In this document: positions 8,205 to 16,700 of the stretch, piece by piece | How the letters are laid out: each line of letters begins with the position of its first letter | How positions within the stretch are numbered: the first letter of the stretch is position 1 | Source of the DNA: Bacillota bacterium | Lineage (GTDB): Bacteria; Bacillota; Clostridia; Peptostreptococcales; Anaerovoracaceae | Length of the DNA: 37,956 nucleotides | Assembly (NCBI GenBank): GCA_017397825.1 | Contig: JAFQHT010000057.1 | Location: forward strand, 1 to 37,956 | Direction: 5' to 3' | The notes under the pieces: model-generated | Seen by the model: only the letters and a program-made list of their open reading frames with translations | Databases searched by the model: none | Told to the model about the DNA's origin: nothing | Made by a program: the position numbers and the translations under genes

Positions 8205-8668
8205 AAAATATTGAAAAGGAGTTGTACAGCAGTGTTATTACTCTTAAAAATCTGGCTATAGTACAGGAAAAAAGGCCTTTGTCTGCTGATTTTATATTTC
8301 AGGCACTTATGGAGAATTCTTCATCACTGAAACCTGTTTATGAAGAAATGATTTCGCTGTACCGAAGCGGCAGAGATGAAGAGGCTTTCAGAGTGTTCGG
8401 AGAGCGTACAGGCAGCAGGACGGGCAGGAATTTTGCGGCAATTCTTTCAAAGCTGGACAAAATCAATCCAGCAGAACTGGTCAAGCAGATGGAGGTCTTT
8501 CAGAATGTGATGGCGGAAGAAAGAATGACTGCAGCACTTAAATCAGCCCAGCGTAACAGTATCATTGCTACAATGTGGGCAACCGCAGCCATGTTTGCCC
8601 TGCTTATTAATTTTGCAGTGGTTGTAGTGTTTCTGGATGCCCTTGCTACGCTGGAAAGTCTATTTTAA
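8123..8668 (+). CDS. TadC-like pilus platform membrane protein, short
   Basis: This 181-residue protein has a cytoplasmic helical GspF-like domain and one or two C-terminal membrane segments (about 147-175). The domain shows LSADFIFQALMENSSSLKPVYEEMI, then LSKLDKINPAELVKQMEVFQ. It is shorter than typical TadC (about 290 residues). The chosen ATG has a strong ribosome binding site (GGAGGTGG, 8108-8115) inside the TadB gene, which makes the overlap 82 bases long. The next in-frame start candidate is TTG at 8222, whose AAGGAG sits directly against the codon and is therefore a poor fit. The context next to TadB and CpaF supports the role; the sequence alone is only suggestive. Confidence 0.72.
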   Translation: MVHDFWSNLRSRASGKWLAYKNKTGSVKNIEKELYSSVITLKNLAIVQEKRPLSADFIFQALMENSSSLKPVYEEMISLYRSGRDEEAFRVFGERTGSRTGRNFAAILSKLDKINPAELVKQMEVFQNVMAEERMTAALKSAQRNSIIATMWATAAMFALLINFAVVVVFLDALATLESLF

Positions 8669-8699
8669 AAAGGTATCATTATCAGAAAGGAGTTTACAT

Positions 8700-8900
8700 A
8701 TGAAAAATCTGATTATTATAATCGGCACAATCCTGCTTGGAGCAATTATTGTGAATACTCTGGTTCTTGGTGACGACAATTCACTGAAATCAACGGCAGG
8801 AGCTATTATGGAGGAGGGAAACAAGGCTATAATGGACAGTATAACCTTCGGAGGAGGACAGCCGCCGGCAGGCTCCGGTGAAACGACGGGAGGAGTATAA
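8700..8900 (+). CDS. Small single-pass protein, prepilin-like (66 aa)
   Basis: This 66-residue protein starts at ATG 8700 behind GAAAGGAG. An in-frame ORF extends further upstream but lacks a ribosome binding site. It has a short N-terminal MKNL followed by a hydrophobic stretch (residues 4-23), a polar helix (DDNSLKSTAGAIMEEGNKAIMDSI) and a Gly/Pro-rich tail. The first 18 residues match the next gene almost position for position (MK-x-L-x-III-GT-x-LLG). Gly14 followed by Asn at +5 partly resembles the Flp/TadE prepilin cleavage pattern G|xxxxE. The small size and position after TadC are typical of Flp pilins, but without the Glu this is a suggestion only. Confidence 0.72.
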   Translation: MKNLIIIIGTILLGAIIVNTLVLGDDNSLKSTAGAIMEEGNKAIMDSITFGGGQPPAGSGETTGGV

Positions 8901-9037
8901 TGAAGCAACTTGTAATTATTATAGGAACAACGCTTCTGGGATGTATTATTTTTGAAATGATGGCAGGCAGCAGTCCGGATAGCCTAAGGTCAGTATCTGC
9001 AGCAGCCATAGAAAGAGCTCTGGACATGTATGTGTAA
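8900..9037 (+). CDS. Small single-pass protein, Flp prepilin-like (45 aa)
   Basis: This 45-residue protein starts at ATG 8900, overlapping the preceding stop by one base (TAATG), behind GGGAGGAG. The N-terminus MKQLVIIIGTTLLG is followed by CIIFE, so a cut after Gly14 would place Glu at +5, as in type IVb/Flp prepilins (G|xxxxE). The polar remainder aligns with the 66-residue upstream neighbour (N/D-SL-K/R-S, then an Ala/Ile-rich amphipathic helix), so the two are paralogues. It probably feeds the Tad-like machine as a pilin or pseudopilin; this rests on the motif and operon position. Confidence 0.7.
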   Translation: MKQLVIIIGTTLLGCIIFEMMAGSSPDSLRSVSAAAIERALDMYV

Positions 9038-9061
9038 TAAGAAGCGGCAGAGGTGATAAAA

Positions 9062-9520
9062 ATGAAAGATTTTATAACTTCGATTGCAGCTGTGCTGATA
9101 CTCATGATGTTTGTGATGCAGTTTGCAGCCAATCAGGTTTCTTTCACCCAAATAATGGGTGCAGAGTATGCTGTAAGAGAAGCATGTCTAATTTCAGAAA
9201 ATCAGGGCATGATAAAAAGTGACAGTATTGCGGAACTGAAAGCAAAACTTGCAGGAATTCTTGGGTGCAGCATGTCAGAAATAAATATAAATATTCCGTC
9301 AGGCAGGCTGGATACAAAAAATGAAGGAGAAGAGTCTGAGGCAGTGGATGTTGAAGTAACCATGCCGGTTTACGGTGTCATCGGACCGGCGGGAGTTCTG
9401 GGAATTGAACCTTCACAGAACGTACGCATTCACCAATCTTCAGGAACAGTAATTCTGAAACCTGAACCAGAGCCGGAACCGGAGACGGAACCTGAACCTG
9501 AGGGGACCCCGGAACAATGA
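9062..9520 (+). CDS. TadE-like single-pass protein with acidic Pro-Glu tail
   Basis: This 152-residue protein starts at ATG 9062 with AGAGGTG as ribosome binding site; a GTG nine bases upstream is the alternative. The N-terminal membrane segment (about 4-24, MKDFITSIAAVLILMM) resembles the flanking tiny proteins and is followed by an extracellular domain (about 30-130) with VEVTMPVYGVIGP. The last ~18 residues are a repetitive acidic Pro-Glu tail (EPEPEPETEPEPE). The topology (single N-terminal helix, outside domain) is that of TadE/TadF minor pilins, although no G|xxxxE site is evident. It lies in the Tad-like operon and overlaps the next ORF by 4 bases. Confidence 0.68.
   Translation: MKDFITSIAAVLILMMFVMQFAANQVSFTQIMGAEYAVREACLISENQGMIKSDSIAELKAKLAGILGCSMSEININIPSGRLDTKNEGEESEAVDVEVTMPVYGVIGPAGVLGIEPSQNVRIHQSSGTVILKPEPEPEPETEPEPEGTPEQ
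9461..9502 (+). repeat. Short tandem repeat coding Pro-Glu dipeptides
   Basis: A run of CCTGAA/CCGGAA-type hexanucleotides encodes alternating Glu-Pro residues at the C-terminus of the TadE-like protein. Such low-complexity stretches can change length by slippage; this one could act as a wall-spanning spacer. Confidence 0.75.
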
Positions 9521-9621
9521 AAAATCTTATAATTACAATTGCCCTGGTCATTCTTTTCGTAATGCTTAATAATTTTCAGACAGAACTCGGCCAGAAAATC
9601 TGGGAGGCAGTTTTTCACTGA
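9517..9621 (+). CDS. Small single-pass protein, end of Tad-like operon (34 aa)
   Basis: This 34-residue ORF starts inside the preceding stop (ATGA, 9517-9520). Its sequence opens MKNLIITIALVILF, matching the first residues of the proteins at 8700 and 8900, and continues with a short polar tail (NNFQTELGQKIWEAV). It is hydrophobic from residue 4 to about 17. The coupled start and shared N-terminal pattern argue that it is real despite its size. The function is unknown; a pseudopilin-like or assembly-tuning peptide is plausible. Confidence 0.6.
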   Translation: MKNLIITIALVILFVMLNNFQTELGQKIWEAVFH

Positions 9622-9639
9622 AACTACACCAAATTCTGG

Positions 9640-9669
9640 TTGACACATAAGCTGACCATATAGTATACT
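9640..9669 (+). promoter_or_regulatory. Sigma-A promoter for riboswitch and P-type ATPase
   Basis: The consensus -35 TTGACA (9640-9645) and the -10 TATACT (9664-9669) are separated by 18 bases. Transcription would start near 9676, right at the 5' edge of the riboswitch fold. It lies 18 bases after the stop of the last pilus-operon gene; no terminator separates them. Confidence 0.8.
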
Positions 9670-9677
9670 AATTGTTT

Positions 9678-9796
9678 GTAAGAGGGAGTAACTAGCGCCT
9701 CAGGGCGTGATATTCTGCGTCAATCCAACCGCTATGGCTTCGGTGCAGACCTTAGCTGCACGGTTCGCTGATATCTTAAATAGTAAGACTTTTACC
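9678..9796 (+). promoter_or_regulatory. yybP-ykoY manganese riboswitch
   Basis: The leader contains the family hallmarks: GAGGGAGTA close to the 5' end, GCGTCAA in the middle and a 3' ACTTTTACC. Base pairing is consistent. GTAAGAG (9678-9684) pairs with CTTTTAC (9789-9795) as P1, GCGCC with GGCGT is a local hairpin, and AACCG with CGGTT closes an arm holding GTGCAG/CTGCAC. The 3' P1 strand is also part of the following terminator stem, so ligand-stabilised P1 would prevent termination. That is an ON switch for Mn2+, the known ligand of this class. The gene it controls is a P-type ATPase, a recognised target type (for example yoaB of Lactococcus). Confidence 0.82.
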
Positions 9797-9826
9797 GTAT
9801 ATTGATATGGTAGGAGTCTTTTTTTT
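9785..9826 (+). terminator. Riboswitch expression-platform terminator
   Basis: A long stem (9785-9800 with 9805-9820; 16 pairs including three G-U) has an ATTG loop and is followed by eight T. Its 5' arm shares CTTTTAC with the riboswitch P1 helix, so the two structures exclude each other. Confidence 0.85.
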
Positions 9827-9866
9827 ACCGAAAGCAGACTCCTCTGTAAAAAGAAAAGGAGAAGAC

Positions 9867-12509
9867 ATGAAGTATTATTTAAAAAGCATTGACGAAACAA
9901 TGACACAGGTCGATTCCCAGGCTTCCGGTCTTGCGGAAACTGAAGCAGGTAAGAGACTTGAAGCAAATGGCCTGAACAAACTGGCTGAAGCGAAAAAAGA
10001 TTCTTTGTTTAAACGTTTTATGTCCCAGCTTGCTGACCCGATGATTATTATCCTCATCGTAGCAGCGGCAATTTCAGGGGTTACAGCTTTCTATTCAGGC
10101 GAAAGTTTTGCTGATGTAATCATCATTCTTGCTGTTGTAATTATCAACGCAGTTCTTGGTGTTTACCAGGAAAGCAAGGCGGAAAAAGCTATAGAAGCGC
10201 TGCAGGCTATGTCCGCAGCCACAAGTAAAGTCCTCAGAGACGGTAAGATTAAAATCGTAAAGAGTGAAGAACTTGTAGTTGGTGATATTGTACTTCTTGA
10301 AGCAGGTGACGCAGTTCCTGCCGATGGCCGTATTATTGAATGTGCAAGCATGAAAATTGAAGAAGCAGCTCTTACAGGTGAATCTGTTCCGGTTGACAAG
10401 ACTGCTGATGTACTTGCTCTTGACGGCGAAAAGGACGTTCCTCTCGGCGACAGAAAAAACATGGTTTACATGGGCAGTACAGTAGTTTACGGCCGCGGTG
10501 TTGTAGTGATCACTAATACAGGTATGGATACAGAAATGGGTAAGATTGCTGATGCTCTTGCTCAGGCTCAGGAAGGTAAGACTCCGCTCCAGATTAAGCT
10601 GGCTCAGCTTTCCAAGATTCTTACAGTATTAGTACTTGGCATCTGCGTTGTAATCTTCGCAGTAAGCCTTTTAAGAGCTGATGTAATTGATGGTTTAGTA
10701 TTCCTTGATACATTTATGGTAGCAGTTTCCCTTGCAGTTGCAGCTATTCCGGAAGGTCTGGTTGCGGTAGTAACAATCGTGCTTTCCATGGGTGTTACAA
10801 ACATGTCCAGACAGAATGCAATCATCAGAAAGCTCACTGCAGTTGAAACTCTCGGCTGTGCGCAGATTATCTGCTCCGACAAGACAGGTACTCTTACTCA
10901 GAATAAGATGACAGTAGTTGATTACTATGGTGAAGACGAAGCGAGAATTGCAAGAGCAATGGCTCTTTGCTGTGACGCTAAGCTGGAAGATGGCGCTGCA
11001 GTAGGTGAACCTACAGAATGTGCACTTGTAAATTATGCTTATAAATTAGGTCTTAACAAGGGTGACATCGAAATCGCTCTTCCAAGAGTGGGCGAAGTTC
11101 CTTTTGACTCTGGTCGTAAGATGATGACTACCCTTCATAAAGACAGCAATGAAAATATTGTTATCCAGTACACAAAGGGTGCTCCTGATGAAGTGCTCAA
11201 GAGATGTACCAAGATTTATAAAGGCGGCAAGGCTGTTGACATCACTGAAGATGACAGACAGGAAATCCTTAAAGCCAATAAAGAAATGGCTGACAGAGCT
11301 CTCCGTGTGCTCATGGCAGCAGAGGCTATTCATAATGAAAAGCCAGCAGATATTTCTGTAGCAGGTCTTGAACATGACCTTTGCTTCCTGGGCCTTGTGG
11401 GTATGATTGACCCTGTACGTCCTGAAGTAAAGGCTGCTATCGAAGAATGTAACTCCGCAGGTATCACTCCTATCATGATTACAGGTGACCATGTTGACAC
11501 AGCATCTGCAATCGGTAAGGAACTTGGAATCTTAAGAGAAGGCAAGCGCGCTATCACAGGTGCAATGCTCAACGAAATGAGCGATGAAGAGTTCGAGAAG
11601 GAAATCGGAAACATCAGCGTGTACGCACGTGTACAGCCTGAACATAAGGTAAGAATCGTTAACATGTGGAAAGCAAAAGGATTCGTTACTGCAATGACTG
11701 GTGACGGTGTAAACGACGCTCCTTCCATCAAGTCAGCAGATATCGGTGTTGGTATGGGTATCACAGGTACTGACGTAACAAAGAATGTTGCAGACATGGT
11801 TCTTGCAGACGATAACTTTGCTACAATCGTAGGTGCTGTTTCTGAAGGACGTCGTATCTACGACAACATCAGAAAGGCAATCCAGTTCCTGCTTGCTTCC
11901 AACATGTCTGAAGTAATCAGTATCTTCGTAGCTACACTCATGGGCTTCACAATTCTTCACCCTGTGCATCTGCTCTGGATCAATCTGGTAACAGACTGCT
12001 TCCCTGCACTTGCTCTTGGTATGGAAAAACCTGAAGCTGATATTATGAAACGTAAGCCTCGTAAGACTACAGACGGTATCTTTGCCGGTGGTCTTGGTGT
12101 GGACCTTTTCTATCAGGGTTTCATCGTATCGATTCTTACACTGGCTGCTTACTTCATCGGCCACTATATCGAAAGTGGTGTATGGGAAATTGCAAACAGT
12201 CCTGACGGTATCTCCATGGCCTTCCTGACAATGTCCATGGCAGAAATTTTCCACAGCTTCAACATGCGTTCACAGAGAGGAAGTATCTTCAGAATGAACA
12301 GCAGCAACAAGGCGCTCTGGCTGGCAGGTGTGGCAAGCTTCCTGGCAACAACTCTTGTAGTGGAAGTGCCGTTCCTTGCAGCAGCTTTCGAATTCGAACA
12401 TATTTCATTCCTTGAATACGGTATCGCAATCGGTCTTGCATTCCTTGTAATTCCTATCGTTGAAATCGTTAAGTTCTTTGAAAGAAAGTTCGGCAAGAAA
12501 TATAACTAA
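9867..12509 (+). CDS. P-type cation ATPase, SERCA/PMCA-like (Ca2+ or Mn2+ export)
   Basis: This 880-residue transporter starts at ATG 9867 behind AAAGGAG; an in-frame extension starts at 9807 inside the terminator and is rejected. Motifs are in order: TGES at 170-173 (actuator), PEGL at 295-298 in M4, the phosphorylation site D338-KTGTLT, KGAP at 437-440, MITGD at 537-541, TGDGVND at 611-617, and NLVTD in M6. PEGL plus NxxTD is the P2-type Ca2+ site pattern. Control by a Mn2+ riboswitch suggests Mn2+ efflux under Mn2+ excess, perhaps with Ca2+ transport too. That substrate call is inference from regulation. The N-terminus is the short cation-ATPase N domain, and about ten membrane segments are expected. 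Confidence 0.95.
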   Translation: MKYYLKSIDETMTQVDSQASGLAETEAGKRLEANGLNKLAEAKKDSLFKRFMSQLADPMIIILIVAAAISGVTAFYSGESFADVIIILAVVIINAVLGVYQESKAEKAIEALQAMSAATSKVLRDGKIKIVKSEELVVGDIVLLEAGDAVPADGRIIECASMKIEEAALTGESVPVDKTADVLALDGEKDVPLGDRKNMVYMGSTVVYGRGVVVITNTGMDTEMGKIADALAQAQEGKTPLQIKLAQLSKILTVLVLGICVVIFAVSLLRADVIDGLVFLDTFMVAVSLAVAAIPEGLVAVVTIVLSMGVTNMSRQNAIIRKLTAVETLGCAQIICSDKTGTLTQNKMTVVDYYGEDEARIARAMALCCDAKLEDGAAVGEPTECALVNYAYKLGLNKGDIEIALPRVGEVPFDSGRKMMTTLHKDSNENIVIQYTKGAPDEVLKRCTKIYKGGKAVDITEDDRQEILKANKEMADRALRVLMAAEAIHNEKPADISVAGLEHDLCFLGLVGMIDPVRPEVKAAIEECNSAGITPIMITGDHVDTASAIGKELGILREGKRAITGAMLNEMSDEEFEKEIGNISVYARVQPEHKVRIVNMWKAKGFVTAMTGDGVNDAPSIKSADIGVGMGITGTDVTKNVADMVLADDNFATIVGAVSEGRRIYDNIRKAIQFLLASNMSEVISIFVATLMGFTILHPVHLLWINLVTDCFPALALGMEKPEADIMKRKPRKTTDGIFAGGLGVDLFYQGFIVSILTLAAYFIGHYIESGVWEIANSPDGISMAFLTMSMAEIFHSFNMRSQRGSIFRMNSSNKALWLAGVASFLATTLVVEVPFLAAAFEFEHISFLEYGIAIGLAFLVIPIVEIVKFFERKFGKKYN

Positions 12510-12538
12510 TCAGGCGAATTTAATAAACAGACATAAAG

Positions 12539-12571
12539 ACGACACAGTCCTTTGGATCGTGTCGTTTTTTT
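12539..12571 (+). terminator. Terminator after P-type ATPase
   Basis: The stem ACGACAC / GTGTCGT (7 bp) is extended by an inner TCC/GGA pairing and followed by seven T, 30 bases after the ATPase stop. Confidence 0.85.
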
Positions 12572-12596
12572 ATGCAGAAAAGGCAGGTCCACGTAA

Positions 12597-13751
12597 ATGA
12601 TAATCATATTAAGAATTATTCTGATACTGATGATATCCTCATCAGCAGCAAGTGCAGCAGAAGTCTCTTATGGTATAAAAGATGTGATACCTCAGGGGTT
12701 CAGTGCATCATCTTACAGTTATACAAAAATCAGGTGTGTCTGGGATGAAATTGAAGGTGCTGACGGGTACGAAGTGTATCGTGCAGCATCAGAAACAGGC
12801 AAATACAAAAAAGTGTATTCCACAGACAAGCCACAGAAACTTTATTACATCAATACCGGCAGGACAACGGGCAGAACCTACTACTACAAGATGCGCGGTT
12901 ATAAAAAAATAAACGGCCGTACATATTATACAAAATTTTCTGTAGCTGATTCAGCCTTTGCCTGTCCTGCAAAGGTCCGTATCAGCGAGGTGTACTGTAA
13001 GGATCTGCGTGATGCAGTGATAAAATGGAACTCCGTGAAAGGTGCCACAGGGTATCAGCTGCAGGTCAATCAGAAAAAGAATGATGCATGGACGGGATGG
13101 CGAAGTTACTCGTACAATTACGCAGGAGAAAAAAGCACTTTTGAAACATACCGGACTCTCCTCAGTTCTGCAGAGAAAAAATTCCCGGATGGTTATATAG
13201 AAAAAGTAACAGAGACCGATGACGGACGGGAACATATAAGAAAAACAGTTGAAGAATATGTTTCTGATTCCATAGGAAAAACAGAAGCCTGGCTTGATAT
13301 CTTACAGGACGATTCCATATATAAGTTCCGTGTGAGAGCATATCACACTGAGGCAGGAAAAAAAATATACGGAAGATGGTCTGATGAAAAAGTCCTCAGC
13401 CAGACACTTGATCCGGAAAAAATAAGAGAGGCTTTAAAAGAATACACAATGCAGTATGCTGCTGAAAACTATCCGGCTTTTGTATATGACGAACAAAACG
13501 ACGGGCAGACAGATCAGAACTCATCGTATTATGTTTACGGTGCATTCCCTGCATTTTCCAGGTACGCAAGGCAGCAGGATGTGATTGAAGACTACAAAGA
13601 CAATATTGAATATTATGTAAGAAATGCTGCTGACGGCGGGGAAATGAGCAAGGGCTTTCTTTATATAAGACTATCATACCCTGGTGACAGGGAGGGCGCA
13701 GGATACCACCTTACAGATGATATATATTATTCAATCTGGATGCTGCGCTGA
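12597..13751 (+). CDS. Secreted protein with fibronectin-III-like domains
   Basis: This 384-residue protein has an N-terminal signal peptide (hydrophobic 2-16, likely cut after SAASA near residue 20). Two Fn3-like modules follow, at about 30-120 and 125-255. Their signatures are W-x2-x-GADGYEVYRA with TYYYKMRGYK, and IKWNSVKGATGYQLQ with YKFRVRAYH. The C-terminal ~110 residues (EALKEYTMQYAAENYPAF to the end) form a separate mixed domain with no recognised family. No wall anchor or membrane helix follows the signal, so it may be secreted or bound to other surface proteins. The adhesin gene begins 20 bases downstream, so the two are probably co-transcribed. The ribosome binding site (AAGGCAGG) is weak. 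Confidence 0.82.
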   Translation: MIIILRIILILMISSSAASAAEVSYGIKDVIPQGFSASSYSYTKIRCVWDEIEGADGYEVYRAASETGKYKKVYSTDKPQKLYYINTGRTTGRTYYYKMRGYKKINGRTYYTKFSVADSAFACPAKVRISEVYCKDLRDAVIKWNSVKGATGYQLQVNQKKNDAWTGWRSYSYNYAGEKSTFETYRTLLSSAEKKFPDGYIEKVTETDDGREHIRKTVEEYVSDSIGKTEAWLDILQDDSIYKFRVRAYHTEAGKKIYGRWSDEKVLSQTLDPEKIREALKEYTMQYAAENYPAFVYDEQNDGQTDQNSSYYVYGAFPAFSRYARQQDVIEDYKDNIEYYVRNAADGGEMSKGFLYIRLSYPGDREGAGYHLTDDIYYSIWMLR

Positions 13752-13771
13752 AAACAAAGGAGAGTAAACAA

Positions 13772-16700
13772 ATGATAAAAAAGAGTAAATTCATCAGAAA
13801 GTTCATGTCTGCTTTACTGATGATGGCAATAATATTTCTTTCAGTTCCGTCTGAGATGCTGCTTGATACAGCAGCTGCTGCGACATCGGGTGTTCTCAGG
13901 CAGACAAATCTGAATAACTACAATTTCAGTTCCAGCAAATATATGCAGATATATGTGGCAGATTACCAGAATGAAGAAACCTACATCGGAAGCTGCACAG
14001 AAGCAGGACTTCAGATGAAAAAGTTTGAAATCGGTGACATGCTGGTCTTCTGCATGGAACATGGAGTAGTACAGAAAAGTGTGAATCTGAAATCTGTTCC
14101 TTATGAAAGGGCAGATTTTTTTAATGCTTATAAAAATGACGGCTACGAATATGCAATAAACAACATGTTCAGAGTCCTCATGTACGCACCTGTAAACGAA
14201 AGCGGAACCGGTGAGCTTCTTAATGACCTTGGCTTCAAGGATTCCAAGTATTATCAGCAGAATGGCTCTTCATACACTAAATCCGACTGGATTGCAGCCA
14301 TTCAGATGCTTGTATGGGAATCACAGCAGCTCATGCGTGATAAGAACTTCAAACGCCAGGAAAACGGACTTTATTATCAGGATTCATGGCGCGGAAACAA
14401 GACAACGCCAATCTCAAGAAATCATTATACGACCAATTTGTCAGGAAAACCTGCAATTGATATCTACAATTTCATTGCAACTCAGGTAAGAGAAGACATT
14501 AACATAGACAATGCACTTGCTTCACTGAAAGAAGACAATCCGAAAGTTCATACAATCGCAGAAGATGCCGCTTTTCCTGTAACTATTCCTGTAAAGGGTG
14601 GCACCTATGCCGGTGAATACAAGATTGCCGATAAAAACGGAAAGAAAATTGATGGAATCTCAATTGCGTATGATGAAACTACAAAAGAATATTCCATCAC
14701 AATCGATAACGAAAGCCTTCTTGACAAGACTTTCTATGTAAAGCATAGCGACGGTGCTGCCAAGCGGGCAGAAGAATATCTTGCAAGCTCAAGGGACTAC
14801 GAAAGAGTTTTCTGGGAATACAAGACAAGCTCAGGTCATACCCAGGGCTTCATCTCAGGTTTTGATGACCCGAATGAAGGATTCCTTAAGTTTACAAAGG
14901 GAGATGCACCGGCTCCTGCAGCAGGCACAACATGTATTCCTCCGGATGTAGAAGTTTTCCCGACCTTATACATTCCAATCGACAAGCACGACCTGAATCC
15001 GGGCTGGGACGGCATGGAAACAACTCCTATGGGTGATGCCGGCCTTGATGCTACATATACTCTTGAAAGACAGATTGGCGGAGGAGCATGGGAAACCCTC
15101 GAAGTAGTTACCCTTGATGATTATGGCAGTGAATACGTCTTTATAGACCAGCCGTTCCTTTCTGCATCTTACCTTGAAACGTACCTTACAGAATCCGGTA
15201 CAGTTTCCGGCTGCGTAGCTCATCCTATATACGGAACAGACGGTGAAGGCAATCCAATTATCATTGGCTACGAACATGAAAGTGAGTCAAGAGAACCACA
15301 GAGAAAAGACTGGGACGTAACAGTAAACTATAGAATCACTGAATCCCGTCCTGACGGAAGATATATCGACCCTGATGCTTACGCAGGTGAAAGAGCATAT
15401 ACTTTCACATACCATGCAGAAACAGAAGATACATGCAGCTACTGGTGTGATACTCTTCCGTGGACAGAAGTGGAATACACTTTTGACTGGTCAGCAACTA
15501 CAGGCAGCGGCGGCGCCTACAGTGAAACTAGCACTACACCTTCTGAAGAACTTAATTACGACAAGGAAACTTTCGTAAACGACGTTTTCAGAGGCGACAT
15601 CCAGATTATCAAATCCAACGAAAAATATAACCCGTTCAAGGATTCAGACCTTGGCGGCGCAGACAGCAATATCTCCCAGAAGTCTTACTGGACTGTAAAG
15701 CTTGAGTCCGGAGGCTTTGAAGAAGACGGCTATGTGCATCTTGTAAGCGCAGACCCGGCAGTTCTTTCCGGCGGCACTCACCAGTATGTGACCTCCCGTA
15801 CTACCGGAGTTAAGAATGACGCAGCAAACCCTATGGTTGTAGGTACAAACGGAACTCTCATTCTCAAATACCTTCCATACGGTACATACACTGTAACAGA
15901 AGTTGCGGCAGACGACCCGATGTACGTTCTTGAGCGCTTCACAGTAACTGTTGACGAACATCTTGGAAACGGCGGAGCAGTTGTAAACCAGGAAGGCCTT
16001 TTCGCAGGCTACGGCCAGACAGGAACCAACGCTATCGGAAGCCAGGCTGCCGGTACAGGTGACTACTGGAACAACCGCTATGATGCCAACATCAGAGATA
16101 AGGTAAAATCCAATGTAATCAAGGTAGAAAAATACGATGCTGAAACAGGCAAAATCGTATATCCGGGCGTTGACGGAGCTATCAAGGTTTTCATCAGATT
16201 CAAAGGAAACCCTGACTATACTGAAGCCCAGAACCAGTCAATGTTCGGTGCAAGCGGAACTGTTGCAAAGGGAATATATAACAGATTCCTGCCAAATGCA
16301 GAATCCATTGATTCCAAGAGCACAGACTACACATTCGAGCTTGACAAGAACGGTGAAATCACCATTCCATATCAGCTGCCATACGGTATTTATGAAGTAT
16401 GCGAATGGCTTCTTCCTGAAGGCTACTATGTAGGACAGTATAACGAAAACGGCGAAGGCAGCAGCTACGACTTCGGAAGTACAGACACATACTCTGTATA
16501 CGATGCATCAGGCAATAAGGTGGTATTTAAAGATGCTTCTGAATATACCTTTGATGCACTTACAGACATGGTTGTAAACAGCTATACTTTCCATGTTACT
16601 GAACAGGCAATGCACGTTGACGGCAACTTCACAAACCTTGTGAGATATAACGGGGCAGTAGGTGAATCAGATGGTTCATACGATAAGGGCGACTATCCTT

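Noticed and set aside
8637..8699. Upstream extension of the 66-residue prepilin-like ORF
   Set aside because: It overlaps the TadC-like gene with no ribosome binding site; ATG 8700 has one and its MKNL start matches the paralogue.
9807..9866. N-terminal extension of the P-type ATPase
   Set aside because: The extra codons lie in the riboswitch terminator and leader; ATG 9867 has AAAGGAG at correct spacing.
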